DNA from: Niastella sp. OAS944
GTDB taxonomy: Bacteria > Bacteroidota > Bacteroidia > Chitinophagales > Chitinophagaceae
NCBI GenBank assembly: GCA_024809215.1
Contig: JANUBW010000011.1
Location: forward strand, 62,001 to 126,000
DNA length: 64,000 nt
Direction: 5' to 3'
Both the position numbers and the translations under genes were made by a program. Every line of letters starts with the position of its first letter. Within the stretch, counting starts at the first letter, position 1. Below the pieces are notes generated by a model. That model did not search any database. It was not told the DNA's origin and saw only the letters and a list, made by a program, of their open reading frames with translations. Of the stretch, positions 45,948 to 55,540 are shown piece after piece.

Positions 45948-46621
45948 TATAAATACTTTCTCTTTTTAAGAAAATCAACCCACAAAACATAAGCAGCTGG
46001 CTTCAAATGAATGCCATCAGCCGTATACTCTTTCTTCAAATCACCGTTCTCATCTGCAAAGATCTCATGCAGGTTAATATAGGTTAAATTGAATTTGGCT
46101 GCCACCTGTTTAATACCCACATTCAAATTCAGAATACTGTCCTTTTTATTTTTCAGGTACGCTTCTTTGGTATATGGTTCATACAAAGGCAGCACACTTT
46201 GAATGTAGATCTTTGTTTTAGGCGTATGCGTAGTAAGGTATGTAAGGATGCGGTTGTAATTATTCAGGATCACCTCTTTTGGTAATCCGCGACTGAGGTC
46301 GTTTATACCTATCAGCAGAAAGATTTTTTTGGGTTTTGCTTTTGCCACTCCTTCTAACCGCGCCAGTACGCCAAATGTATTATCACCACCAATACCACGA
46401 TTCATGATGGGTTGCCCGCTTAACAATTCGCCCCAGGCGCCCCGTTCGGTGATACTGTTACCCAAAAATACGGTAGCATTCTTTGGCGGGGTTAAACTGT
46501 TGAACAGCTCCATTCTGCCCTGATAATAGGTATTGTTATAGTTACTGTCTATTTTCTTAGGAGCGTCTTGTGCAAATGTGGGAAGACCAAGTAATAACAA
46601 AAATCCTATTCGTGAAATCAT
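45947..46621 (-). CDS. SGNH/GDSL hydrolase, copy 2
   Basis: The 224-residue protein has a signal peptide ending TFAQ. Block I FLGNSIT supplies the catalytic serine, GIGGDN block II, IGINDLS block III, and DGIHLKP block V the aspartate and histidine. These esterases act on acetylated or other acylated sugars. It is a tandem paralogue of the gene directly upstream (46623-47303), with one base between them. Two esterase copies plus an alpha/beta hydrolase in one operon point to a heavily acylated substrate. Confidence 0.9.
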   Translation of the reverse strand: MISRIGFLLLLGLPTFAQDAPKKIDSNYNNTYYQGRMELFNSLTPPKNATVFLGNSITERGAWGELLSGQPIMNRGIGGDNTFGVLARLEGVAKAKPKKIFLLIGINDLSRGLPKEVILNNYNRILTYLTTHTPKTKIYIQSVLPLYEPYTKEAYLKNKKDSILNLNVGIKQVAAKFNLTYINLHEIFADENGDLKKEYTADGIHLKPAAYVLWVDFLKKRKYL

Positions 46622-46622
46622 C

Positions 46623-47303
46623 TTATAAATACTTTTTCTTTTTTAAATAGTCTGACCATGCCAAATACCCCGCCGGTTTGCAATGCAAGCCATCGGTAGT
46701 ATACTCACGGCGCATTTGTCCTTTTTCGTCAACAAACACTTGATTGTACAGGTCGATGAAAGGCACATTATACCTTGCAGCCACCTGCTTCAAGCCTTCA
46801 TTCAACTGCTTGATCTTTTCATTACTGATCTTCGCATAGATGTTTGCCAGCATGGGCTCATGCACCGGCAATACGCTTTGCAAATGCAATTTTGTTTTGG
46901 GCAATGCGGTTTTGATAGCAGCGGCTATGCGATCGTAATTCTTTACAATATATTCTACCGGCACCCCCCGCTTCAGGTCGTTCACGCCAATAAGCAAAAA
47001 GATCTTTGCCGGCTTTACATCAATAACCTGGTTCAAGCGGTTCAATACGCCCCAGCTATTATCGCCACTGATACCACGGTTTATTACATTAATACCAGGC
47101 AACACTTCGCTCCAGGGCCCTGCTTCGGTAATACTATTTCCTAAAAACACAATGGGCCTGGGGGCAGGGTGTAATTGATCGAAAAATTTAGTGCGTTCAA
47201 CGTAGTAGTTGTTAGCATAACTGCTGTCAACCGGTTCGGTTTGTGCAACAGCTTCACCCAACGTAGCCATCATCGACAATACAAGGACCATTTTTTGTAT
47301 CAT
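46623..47303 (-). CDS. SGNH/GDSL hydrolase, copy 1
   Basis: The 226-residue protein has signal peptide ending AVAQT, FLGNSIT (block I, serine), GISGDN (block II), IGVNDLK (block III) and DGLHCKP (block V). It is related along its full length to the next gene, including YFDQL/F-NSL spacers and the C-terminal KKRKYL/KKKKYL. The start overlaps the symporter stop by 4 bp (ATGA). Likely a periplasmic or surface acetylesterase for sugar O-acetyl groups, as in sialate esterases, but the exact ester is unknown. Confidence 0.9.
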   Translation of the reverse strand: MIQKMVLVLSMMATLGEAVAQTEPVDSSYANNYYVERTKFFDQLHPAPRPIVFLGNSITEAGPWSEVLPGINVINRGISGDNSWGVLNRLNQVIDVKPAKIFLLIGVNDLKRGVPVEYIVKNYDRIAAAIKTALPKTKLHLQSVLPVHEPMLANIYAKISNEKIKQLNEGLKQVAARYNVPFIDLYNQVFVDEKGQMRREYTTDGLHCKPAGYLAWSDYLKKKKYL

Positions 47304-49159
47304 GCCGCTGTAATTTTAAGTCTGTTGTACCAGGTAAATTTTAAAATAACCATACAAACCAGCCATACGCCCATGGCGGTAAAGCCATAACTCACAAAAC
47401 CAAACACAAAGAACACTGGCATTATCACCATACTCATTTGCCAGCAAATACCAACCAGCACGTTCAGCATATCCCATTTAAACTGGCGGTTAGGTTCAAA
47501 TGTAGGCTCTACCTTTTGTACCCATTGCAATACGGGTTTCCAGAACCCCCAGGGTTTGGTGTTGGTATAAAATGTTTGTAATACCTGTTTATCGGGCATT
47601 GGTGTTACCAAACAACCAATGATACTGGCGCTTATCGATAAAACCAGAATTATAAAGAAGGAGATCAAAGTACCTATACCGCTGCCAAACAGTTCCTGGT
47701 AATTGGTAAAATAAGTTGCACTTAACCAGGCCATTAGTTTTGGAACAAAGGTGGCTGATAGTAACCCAGCCAGCATACCGGCAAAATAACCATACCCATT
47801 AAAGCGCCACCAGATCCATTTAAGTACATTGGCTGCCGCATAACCACCATACAGGGCCGAAGAGATCCACAAGGTTAATGAACTAAGCGAATTGGCAAAC
47901 AAGCCAAAGAAACAGCCGATTAGAATGATGGTTACAGAAGTAAGATAACTGCACTTTACATAGTGACGGGGCGACTCGTTGGGTTTGAAATATTTTTTAT
48001 AGAAATCATTTACCAGGTAAGCAGGTGCAGCATTTACAAACGCCGAGAAAGTACTCATAAATGAAGCCAGTAAACCCGCCAGCACAATACCCCTGATACC
48101 TGCCGGCAAATAATTACTTACCACCTGGCTTAATATTATTTCAAAATCGGGTTTTGGTTGTCCCTTCAATACAGGCATAAAGGAATTGAAAGCGATGAGC
48201 GTTAAAGCGCTTACCATCATAAACAGCGGAATGTACAATACCAGGTTGGTGAAACCTGAAAGCTTGGCTGCTTCCCAGGGTTTCTTGGCACTGAGTATAC
48301 GTTGCATATCGAAACCGGGTACCGGACCGGCCAGGCTTGCAAAGATACCTTTACCGATCATCATCAACACCAGCGCACCAAACCAAATAAATCCGTCTTC
48401 CGAAATTTTATCATTTACCTGCGAGAAGTTACCCCAGTTGATATCGAGCTTCCATTGTGGCCAGAAGTTTGCCCAGCCACTGGGCAATTGCTGATGCAGC
48501 TGATCGTAGTTAACGCCTTTTACGGCAAAGATCACAACCAGTATACAACTCACTACCAGAATTCCATATTGCAACACCTCTGTTGCCACCACACTGTACA
48601 TACCGCCTTTTACGGTATATAAAGTAGTTAATGTAACAATGATGAACGCATAAGTTTGCTGATTGGTAAGCACAGCGTTGGAAAGGTCCCAGGGCAGAAT
48701 GTTCGCAGCAAATTTTCCAATGCCTACGAATACATAACCAATAAAACCGATCACACTTACAATGGCAAAGATCACTACGATCATATGCGCCAGGCGGCCG
48801 CTACGATCGTCACCAAAACGTTTAATGATCCAGTCGGCGCCGGTGAGTGCATTACTTCGCCTTATCCAAACTGCCAGGAACACCATTACAAAGATCTGGT
48901 TCCAAATGGGCCATAGCCAGGGCAGCCAGGCGGCTTTAAATCCATAGATAAATAACAACGCTACATAAAAAGCGGTACCGCTTACATCGAACATGCCACT
49001 GCTGTTACTGAACCCCAGCCAATACCATTTAATGCTGTTATCGCCTAAAAAGTACGACTGCATATTCTTCGAGGCCTTCTTCGAGATCCAGAACCCCAGT
49101 CCAATGATCACCAGTAAATACAGGATGATGATCACTATGTCAATTGTAGATAGATTCAT
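47300..49159 (-). CDS. sodium:solute symporter (SSS family)
   Basis: The 619-residue inner-membrane protein has about 14 hydrophobic segments. Typical SSS features: N-terminal IDIVIIILYLLVIIGLGFW, GGYAAANVLKW and the ATEVLQYGILV segment, and a long C-terminal extension. Members import sugars, sialic acid, ManNAc, myo-inositol or amino acids with sodium. In this operon, with an N-acylglucosamine 2-epimerase and NagB, an amino-sugar cargo is likely; the sequence alone does not fix the substrate. It lies between the NagX-like gene and the SGNH pair. Confidence 0.9.
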   Translation of the reverse strand: MNLSTIDIVIIILYLLVIIGLGFWISKKASKNMQSYFLGDNSIKWYWLGFSNSSGMFDVSGTAFYVALLFIYGFKAAWLPWLWPIWNQIFVMVFLAVWIRRSNALTGADWIIKRFGDDRSGRLAHMIVVIFAIVSVIGFIGYVFVGIGKFAANILPWDLSNAVLTNQQTYAFIIVTLTTLYTVKGGMYSVVATEVLQYGILVVSCILVVIFAVKGVNYDQLHQQLPSGWANFWPQWKLDINWGNFSQVNDKISEDGFIWFGALVLMMIGKGIFASLAGPVPGFDMQRILSAKKPWEAAKLSGFTNLVLYIPLFMMVSALTLIAFNSFMPVLKGQPKPDFEIILSQVVSNYLPAGIRGIVLAGLLASFMSTFSAFVNAAPAYLVNDFYKKYFKPNESPRHYVKCSYLTSVTIILIGCFFGLFANSLSSLTLWISSALYGGYAAANVLKWIWWRFNGYGYFAGMLAGLLSATFVPKLMAWLSATYFTNYQELFGSGIGTLISFFIILVLSISASIIGCLVTPMPDKQVLQTFYTNTKPWGFWKPVLQWVQKVEPTFEPNRQFKWDMLNVLVGICWQMSMVIMPVFFVFGFVSYGFTAMGVWLVCMVILKFTWYNRLKITAA

Positions 49160-49191
49160 GAGTATTTTATTTCGCTACACTAGTTTTCAAG

Positions 49192-50607
49192 TTACGTTTT
49201 CCATTGCCAGCCTTTCTTTGTAAATGATACTGTTACCAATGAAACAATACCGGTGAACAGCAGGCCACTCAACACGCCGCCAATAACATTCTTTTGCATA
49301 CCTGTATACAACGCAAATCCGCCGGTAAGGTGGAGCAATGGCAACAACAATAAATTGCCGGTCACATACGCCACCATGGGATTTTTTCCATTAAGGCTAA
49401 AATAGTTCACCACCTTTTCGCCCGGCTTTGTTAATTGAAGGCCATTGAAAGCCAGCATCATAAAAAAGGCCAGTCCGGCAGTAACAAAATAATAGCTGAA
49501 CGTTGATGGATCTTTTTTAATACCGCCTTCCCAGGCTTCAAAAAAAAGCCCAAGCAATAATAAGTATGTACCTGCTGTAAAGAACCTTGTTATCAGTGAA
49601 GGGTGCTCCCTGCGTATTTTCTGTAGGATAAAATAGTTGGCGGCACAGCAACAAACGGTAAGCACACAATTAATTACCAGGTGCCGCCCAAACAGCAATA
49701 TAATATTCACCGCTATAATTACACCCGATAGGGCGGCAATAATTTTTTCCGTGGCCGGCGGCGTCTGTTCTTTCCGGGCTTTTATTTCACCGGCCTCTGC
49801 TACCAGCCAGTCGCCCGCGAGGGTACCAGGTATTATGATGAACAAATACTTAAGGTAATAGAACTTGTACATCCAGGGCAGCGGCGACCATTTAAACACC
49901 ACTTCATTCCAACTGCCAGGGATTTGCGCACCCAATATAATAGCCATTACAAATGGCAGAATGCCTATTCTCAACCAGGGATTGTTTTTTGTGAACCACC
50001 AAATGATGATGCCGAACAATGCCATGTTTGCCAGTACAATAATTATTATGTCGTGCCGGTTGAATGAAAATCCTTTTCCATCTTTAAATGGTAACATGAA
50101 TAACAGCCAACCGGCGCCAACAAATGCAGTCACTTTTATTACCAGCCAAAATGTTTTGTTTTCTGTATTGGCCGGACTGTACCATTGAAAGAACAATAAG
50201 ATAAAAGAGATAATTGACAACCCGTAATACGAGGCAGCAGGTTCACTAGTCATCATAGTACTGCGAGCATGCACGGTGAACAGGGCAAAGAATACCAGTC
50301 CAATATATCTGCGCACGGCAATAGATAATATATCCCACAATCCTTTTCCTTCCTTTGCTTTTTTATGCAAGGCCAGTGGAATGGCAGCGCCCATGCTGAA
50401 CAGGAAAAAAGGGAATACCAGGTCTACCCAACTGATGCCCGGCACTTCGGGATTGTACGCATGCGAGGGCGGCGGCGTTTGCGCATGGTACATCCATGCC
50501 GGCAAAATGCCGAAGGCAATGCTGCTTGAGAGGACCATTGCCAGGATGGAGATACCTCTTAATGCGTCAAGACTTTGGTTTCTTTTCATCAAACTTTCCT
50601 TTGTCAT
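49192..50607 (-). CDS. DUF5009/HGSNAT-like (NagX-type) membrane protein
   Basis: The start is placed at ATG 50607 (471 aa); TTG 50625 and ATG 50589 are alternatives. The opening NQSLDALRGISILAMVL and GISWVDLVFPFFLFSMGAAIPLAL are diagnostic of the COG4299 family, related to heparan-alpha-glucosaminide N-acetyltransferase, with about 11 membrane segments. In other bacteria NagX proteins of this family belong to GlcNAc-utilisation clusters, where they are thought to act on or transport amino sugars across the inner membrane. This is one of the strongest hints to the operon's substrate. It follows the GHL10 gene with almost no gap. Confidence 0.85.
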   Translation of the reverse strand: MTKESLMKRNQSLDALRGISILAMVLSSSIAFGILPAWMYHAQTPPPSHAYNPEVPGISWVDLVFPFFLFSMGAAIPLALHKKAKEGKGLWDILSIAVRRYIGLVFFALFTVHARSTMMTSEPAASYYGLSIISFILLFFQWYSPANTENKTFWLVIKVTAFVGAGWLLFMLPFKDGKGFSFNRHDIIIIVLANMALFGIIIWWFTKNNPWLRIGILPFVMAIILGAQIPGSWNEVVFKWSPLPWMYKFYYLKYLFIIIPGTLAGDWLVAEAGEIKARKEQTPPATEKIIAALSGVIIAVNIILLFGRHLVINCVLTVCCCAANYFILQKIRREHPSLITRFFTAGTYLLLLGLFFEAWEGGIKKDPSTFSYYFVTAGLAFFMMLAFNGLQLTKPGEKVVNYFSLNGKNPMVAYVTGNLLLLPLLHLTGGFALYTGMQKNVIGGVLSGLLFTGIVSLVTVSFTKKGWQWKT

Positions 50608-50625
50608 TATTCCACCACTCGTCAA

Positions 50626-52035
50626 CTACTTCTTAATCCCATCCGCAATGGCATCCCACAACGGTTGTTTTAACAAATTGGTGTTGGGAGCATATACATG
50701 TATAAGATCGAACAACATAACGCCGCCGCTTGTATTGGCCATAATGTATTTTATAGCCCGGGTGATCTCTGCTTTTGACGACCACGATAAATTACCCATA
50801 TCTATACTTCCATAATGCGGCACCTTGTTCTTTGTTATATACTTAATACCGTTTATTGACCCCTCAATGCTCCACCAGTGGTATTTGAGGTTGGCGGTAG
50901 CACTATTCTCTGACAACATTATTTGAGTGTAGTAATTACCTGTCATTAAGATATCGAGCTGCTCGGTATAACCGGTTTCATTGTAACCGGGGTAAGCCCA
51001 GTCGAACCTAATACTTTGATCGGCAAACGGATCATAATCCTGGCTGGCCCAGTTAACACCTACCTGGTAGTAGGTTCCGTACCACGCGCCCACATATACG
51101 CCAAAGCTTGCATTGGGTTTTATGGCTTTAACTGCGCCCCTTGCTTTTTTGAAAAAATCGTAAATAACACCTGAGCGATACAGCAACCATTTTTGCCAGT
51201 ATTTACCAGTGGTGTTGGGCAATATTGTGCCGCTGCTGTTCTTCCACGATGAAACAATATCGCCGGGGAAATTCATAGATGAAGCGGTGTTATCATTGTA
51301 TTTATTCTTTAAGAACTCAATGAATTTTGTTTTACTGAAATCGGAGAAATCGGCATATGCATCGGCATAGCGGGCATAGTCGAGAATAAGCCCGTCAACA
51401 TTATATTTGGTTACAATTTCCTTTACAATATTCAGCGCTCTTTCCTGTACGGCCGGTTGGGCCGGGTTTACAAATCCATTACGGCCGGTGCTGGTAATTG
51501 GCACGCGATTGCCATTTACATCGCAAACAATAGATTCGTAATTGCTTTTAAAAGTAGGATTATCATACAGGGTGCCCATACCTCTACTGGCATCGCCTTC
51601 AACAAATGTTACTGTAGAAGCATATACCTTGAAGTTACGTTTATGCGCTTCCTCAACCATGAACGCTACATAATCTACATTAGGCGTAAAGCTAATGCCA
51701 CCGATAGAAGAATACTGCGTAGTGTATGCACTTGGGTACATGGTATAACCGGCGCTGCCTTTTACATCGAGTACCAGTCCGGTTACGCCTACATTCTTTA
51801 AGGTATCGAGTGTTTTTCTTATTTGGGACGTATCGTTAAACCGGCCGCTGCTGCTGTATACGTTCGATCGGCAGTCGATCCACACCAGCACATTGCGCGC
51901 CCGCACTGTATCGGCATTTCCTGTTCCTTCACCACCGCCATTGCCGCCATCTGATGAGCCGCTTTTTTTACAGCTTACCGCAAATAGCAGGCTCAATGCT
52001 GCTATTGCGGGAATGAGTGACATATATTTTTTCAT
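50626..52035 (-). CDS. lipoprotein with GHL10-like glycoside-hydrolase barrel
   Basis: The 469-residue protein has a lipobox LFAVSC (C22), a Gly/Ser linker (about 25-42) and a TIM barrel. ARNVLVWIDCRSNVY, VTGLVLDVKGSAGY, YVAFMVEEAHKRNFKVYA and VDGLILDYARYAD follow the layout of GHL10/FENR-type putative hydrolases that act near the cell surface. Acidic D in LDYARYAD and E/D residues of the following strands are candidates for catalysis. Family members may cleave peptidoglycan-related or N-acetylated glycans, but activity is unproven. It is the only likely glycan-cleaving enzyme at the surface in this operon. Confidence 0.82.
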   Translation of the reverse strand: MKKYMSLIPAIAALSLLFAVSCKKSGSSDGGNGGGEGTGNADTVRARNVLVWIDCRSNVYSSSGRFNDTSQIRKTLDTLKNVGVTGLVLDVKGSAGYTMYPSAYTTQYSSIGGISFTPNVDYVAFMVEEAHKRNFKVYASTVTFVEGDASRGMGTLYDNPTFKSNYESIVCDVNGNRVPITSTGRNGFVNPAQPAVQERALNIVKEIVTKYNVDGLILDYARYADAYADFSDFSKTKFIEFLKNKYNDNTASSMNFPGDIVSSWKNSSGTILPNTTGKYWQKWLLYRSGVIYDFFKKARGAVKAIKPNASFGVYVGAWYGTYYQVGVNWASQDYDPFADQSIRFDWAYPGYNETGYTEQLDILMTGNYYTQIMLSENSATANLKYHWWSIEGSINGIKYITKNKVPHYGSIDMGNLSWSSKAEITRAIKYIMANTSGGVMLFDLIHVYAPNTNLLKQPLWDAIADGIKK

Positions 52036-52070
52036 ACGATAATTATTGGTTGGAGTTGAAAAAGCGGGTA

Positions 52071-53753
52071 TTAAGGAGCGTATTTAGTGAATTCGTATCC
52101 AACAATACCGCCATTGGTAAGCAACATATACACACATATTCTTTCGCGGTCGTCGTTCAATACTGAGCAAACATCGGCCACGCCATTACCGTTTGATACA
52201 GCAGTAAGATCATTTGCATCGGCAGAAGTAAATATGCGGAAGCTGTTGAATCCGGCACTGCCAGAGGTTAGGCCTATATTAGATGTTCTTGTTACATCGA
52301 ACACACTTAAACCCGCCTTGGTGCTGTTGACATTTTTAAAAGTTACCACCGCCAGGAAATTCGCATTGTTGAAATTGAAATAATCCATGGGCATATGCAG
52401 CGTACCAACAACTGAGGTTTCGGTTGTGAAGGCAACAGAACGTCCATTGCTGCTTCCGTTTACCAAAGCTATTTCGGCAGGATAGTTTACAAAGTAATCA
52501 GCAGTGGCAGTTGTACCAATTGGTTGCGCCTCTGCATAGAACGACCAGGGTGATGCACCCTGATAAACCTGAGTGGTCGGCGTATTGCTTACCAGCGTTC
52601 CGTTTGAAATTCTCCAGCTAAACACCACATTCGATACACCAGCTGTAGCCATGATCACTGCATCTTTGGTTACATCGCCATATACATTCACTCTTCTGCC
52701 TACGCCACCATCGCCGGCAATTGCAGCCGGGTTGTTATTAGTCCATTGTATAAGTTTTACAGGCGCGTTATCAAACACGTTGTTGTATTGATATACATAG
52801 AACACACCACTGCCTTTTGCCGCGTAAGAAGTAACGAGAATATGACCCGCAGAATCGTTAGCAATGGCAAAGCTGCGCAGGCTACCGGGAGGCACGGCCA
52901 TATCCTGTACATACGCACCGGTTTTACGATTGTATATTTTATAGGTAGATGGCGTATTGCTTAGCACTACCACCAGGTAATCGCCGCTTACCGCCATGGC
53001 GCGATTTACATCATTACTGGTAAGACCTGTAAGTTCAGAAGCGGTCTTTTTCCATAACATACGGCTGATACCTGCACCGGAACTCAGCTTAACTGGTTCT
53101 TTTGCAACAAGCGTATAGGTTTTAGAGGTACCATCAATGCCGGTAACCGTAAACGGTACAGATTGATTTAAATTAAGCACTGTTCCATTGTCAATAGAAC
53201 ATTTTGAATGGGGGCTCATGGAAGATGTAAGCGTTACCGACGAAACATTTGTTCCTGGTACTATGTAAAAAACGGCTTCGTTGGTGATATTATTAATAAT
53301 AGCATCTACCTGTTGTGCAGCGCCATTCTCTGTATAAGTGATGGTTGCTTTATCCAGTTCAAGGTCGGCAACCTGTTTGGCCACCAGTACATAAGAACTT
53401 ACAGCACCATCGCCCGAAGTAACCTTTAAATTTACAGGGCTACTGAGGTCCATAGGCTCACCTAACCCCGGCAACAATGTTGCATCGGTGGGAATTGTAG
53501 CTCTTACAATGAGCCTTTTAAGATCAGTGGCGTTATCAGATTCTTCGGGTTGAAAGTATGGAATGGAAAAGTAGAAGGTATCGTTGCTGAAACGAGATTC
53601 AAATAAACGTTCTTTGCCCTTCCCTTCCAATGTCATAAACATATCACTGATAACATTTCCACCGGCGCGGGGCACAGCATCTGCTTTTCTACAACCGCTT
53701 GCTATGCCGGCGGCAATTGTAGGGATAATTATATATGCTAGTAAATTCTTCAT
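52071..53753 (-). CDS. DUF5018-type surface lipoprotein
   Basis: The 560-residue protein has a lipobox IASGC (C21). The first 220 residues contain two Ig-like repeats of the DUF5018 kind (ending in SYVLVAKQ and TYTLVAKEP), the last 330 a propeller-like domain (YLVVVLSNTPSTYKIYNRKTG, NDSAGHILVTSY). Genes of this type normally follow SusD and encode glycan-binding outer-membrane proteins. Here it follows SusD by 60 bp, a spacer holding a heptamer array. No catalytic motif is seen. Confidence 0.88.
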   Translation of the reverse strand: MKNLLAYIIIPTIAAGIASGCRKADAVPRAGGNVISDMFMTLEGKGKERLFESRFSNDTFYFSIPYFQPEESDNATDLKRLIVRATIPTDATLLPGLGEPMDLSSPVNLKVTSGDGAVSSYVLVAKQVADLELDKATITYTENGAAQQVDAIINNITNEAVFYIVPGTNVSSVTLTSSMSPHSKCSIDNGTVLNLNQSVPFTVTGIDGTSKTYTLVAKEPVKLSSGAGISRMLWKKTASELTGLTSNDVNRAMAVSGDYLVVVLSNTPSTYKIYNRKTGAYVQDMAVPPGSLRSFAIANDSAGHILVTSYAAKGSGVFYVYQYNNVFDNAPVKLIQWTNNNPAAIAGDGGVGRRVNVYGDVTKDAVIMATAGVSNVVFSWRISNGTLVSNTPTTQVYQGASPWSFYAEAQPIGTTATADYFVNYPAEIALVNGSSNGRSVAFTTETSVVGTLHMPMDYFNFNNANFLAVVTFKNVNSTKAGLSVFDVTRTSNIGLTSGSAGFNSFRIFTSADANDLTAVSNGNGVADVCSVLNDDRERICVYMLLTNGGIVGYEFTKYAP

Positions 53754-53772
53754 TGCGTTGTGTATTTGGTTT

Positions 53773-53810
53773 TCGTGAATTGCCCATTGCTTATTGCCTA
53801 TTGCTTATTG
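53773..53810. repeat. heptamer array 10 (TTGCTTA/TTGCCTA units)
   Basis: Units TTGCCCA, TTGCTTA, TTGCCTA, TTGCTTA, TTG run in tandem between SusD and the DUF5018 gene and reach the SusD stop codon region (53814). Confidence 0.65.
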
Positions 53811-53813
53811 ATT

Positions 53814-55520
53814 TTACCAGCCTTTAATTTGTGTAAGGGCTGTATTATTCAGCAATTCAGCTGTTGGAATAGGAATATAGTACAGGGCGCCGGTAAACTG
53901 CCTGTTGGTATTATCGGCATTTACTACTTCATAAGTATAGCCTCCGCCGGCCGGTGTAATTTTATGTCCTTTAAAACGTACATTATTCAAAACCGTATGT
54001 GCTTTGCGCCATCTTCTCAGGTCCCAGTAACGATGCCCCTCAAACGCCAGTTCTACTTTACGCTCATGCTCTACTGCCTCCATCAATTGCTCAACAGTTG
54101 AAGCATGTGTATTAGGCAGCTTTGCCCGGTTGCGCACCTGGTTCAATGATTGCTGGGCACCGGAAATATTATTCAGTTTGGTAAGGGCTTCGGCATGTAT
54201 CAGTAATACCTCGGCATACCGCATTTCAATCCATTGCTGCGTACTGCCATTTATAACAAAATTTGCATTGGCCGAATCGAGCATCTTTCTTACATAATAC
54301 CCGGTCACTGTTTTGCGGGGCTCGGGTGTTGTACCGTATTCAACATAACCTTCGGCACTGCCGGGGGTGGTGTTAATGATCCTGTCATTTTTCCATTTAG
54401 CAGTATTAAACAGAATAGTAGCATAGAAACGCGCCTCGCGGCCTGCATACGGATTGGCAGCATGTGTAGTATTGCTCCATAGGAATTTTGTACCGTCATT
54501 CATTTCAAACTCATCAACCAGGTTGGCAGTAGGCACACCATATACCAGGGCCTGACTGCTTGCATCCAACGGTGGCACAAAACCCAGGTCGTACGTATGC
54601 GTTACTTGTGGCGCAACAAAATTCAAACTAAACAATGATTCCTTGGTTGCCTTATTGGTAAACACATTGGCAAAATTGTTTTCCAACGCATAATAGCCTG
54701 CGTTGGCCAGGTCAATTACAGACTGGGCGGCATTGGCAGCATTTTGATAATAGGTTTGAGCGTTTGCAGCATTTACACCGGTAAGCTCATCGCCATTGAA
54801 TTGTTTTTTATCGTACTCTGCAATTGATGCAGCATATAACCAGGTACGGGCCAACATACCATAGGCGGCGCCCTTGGTGGCACGGCCTGTTTGGGCCGTG
54901 CCCCATTGCACAGGCAGGTTCTCTGCGGCATATTGAAAATCAGCAGCAATGAATTTCCAGCAATCTTCTTCTGATGAACGCTTGTTCTCTTTGCTGGTGT
55001 ACTGGCCCATATTATCGAACAGAATTACACTGCCATGTAATTTCACCAGCCAGAAATATACATAACCTCTTATAAATCGGGCTTCGGCCTCGTATTGCTT
55101 TTTGGCTGCATCGTCAACCTTGGAATATTTATAAATAGCATCGATGAATTCATTCAGGCGGCGAATACGCTCATACCCATTGCCCCAGTAATTTAACTGC
55201 GGACCTGCAGCATTTACCCGCGAAGCGTCGCTGGCCAGAATGTTAACCGTGCCGTTACCCGATACGGCTGAAGTATATTTCATAATGTCGGTCAATGCAT
55301 CGGTGGCATTGTCGTACCCAATAGGAAACTGCCCGAACTTAAACCTGTTGAACTCTCCATAATTCTCAGCCAGGTATAATGGAATATTTGCCGGGTTGCT
55401 CCAGATGGATTCTTCAGAATATCTGCTGGTGGGCATAACGTCTACTTCACACCCCTGCGTCATCATTACCACACCTGCCGCCAGCATTGTATTTTTTATG
55501 ATAGAGATTATTTTGCTCAT
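53814..55520 (-). CDS. SusD/RagB-family lipoprotein of the amino-sugar locus
   Basis: The 568-residue protein has lipobox MTQGC (C24). SusD landmarks: IWSNPANIPLYLAE, YEAEARFIRGYVYFWLVKLHGSV, RATKGAAYGMLARTWL and HRYWDLRRW near the end. It lies 20 bp after its SusC and would bind the imported glycan at the surface. No lyase or classical glycosidase family is encoded with it, so the ligand is inferred only from the downstream amino-sugar enzymes. Confidence 0.92.
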   Translation of the reverse strand: MSKIISIIKNTMLAAGVVMMTQGCEVDVMPTSRYSEESIWSNPANIPLYLAENYGEFNRFKFGQFPIGYDNATDALTDIMKYTSAVSGNGTVNILASDASRVNAAGPQLNYWGNGYERIRRLNEFIDAIYKYSKVDDAAKKQYEAEARFIRGYVYFWLVKLHGSVILFDNMGQYTSKENKRSSEEDCWKFIAADFQYAAENLPVQWGTAQTGRATKGAAYGMLARTWLYAASIAEYDKKQFNGDELTGVNAANAQTYYQNAANAAQSVIDLANAGYYALENNFANVFTNKATKESLFSLNFVAPQVTHTYDLGFVPPLDASSQALVYGVPTANLVDEFEMNDGTKFLWSNTTHAANPYAGREARFYATILFNTAKWKNDRIINTTPGSAEGYVEYGTTPEPRKTVTGYYVRKMLDSANANFVINGSTQQWIEMRYAEVLLIHAEALTKLNNISGAQQSLNQVRNRAKLPNTHASTVEQLMEAVEHERKVELAFEGHRYWDLRRWRKAHTVLNNVRFKGHKITPAGGGYTYEVVNADNTNRQFTGALYYIPIPTAELLNNTALTQIKGW

Positions 55521-55540
55521 AGCCTTCTTTCAATTTTTGA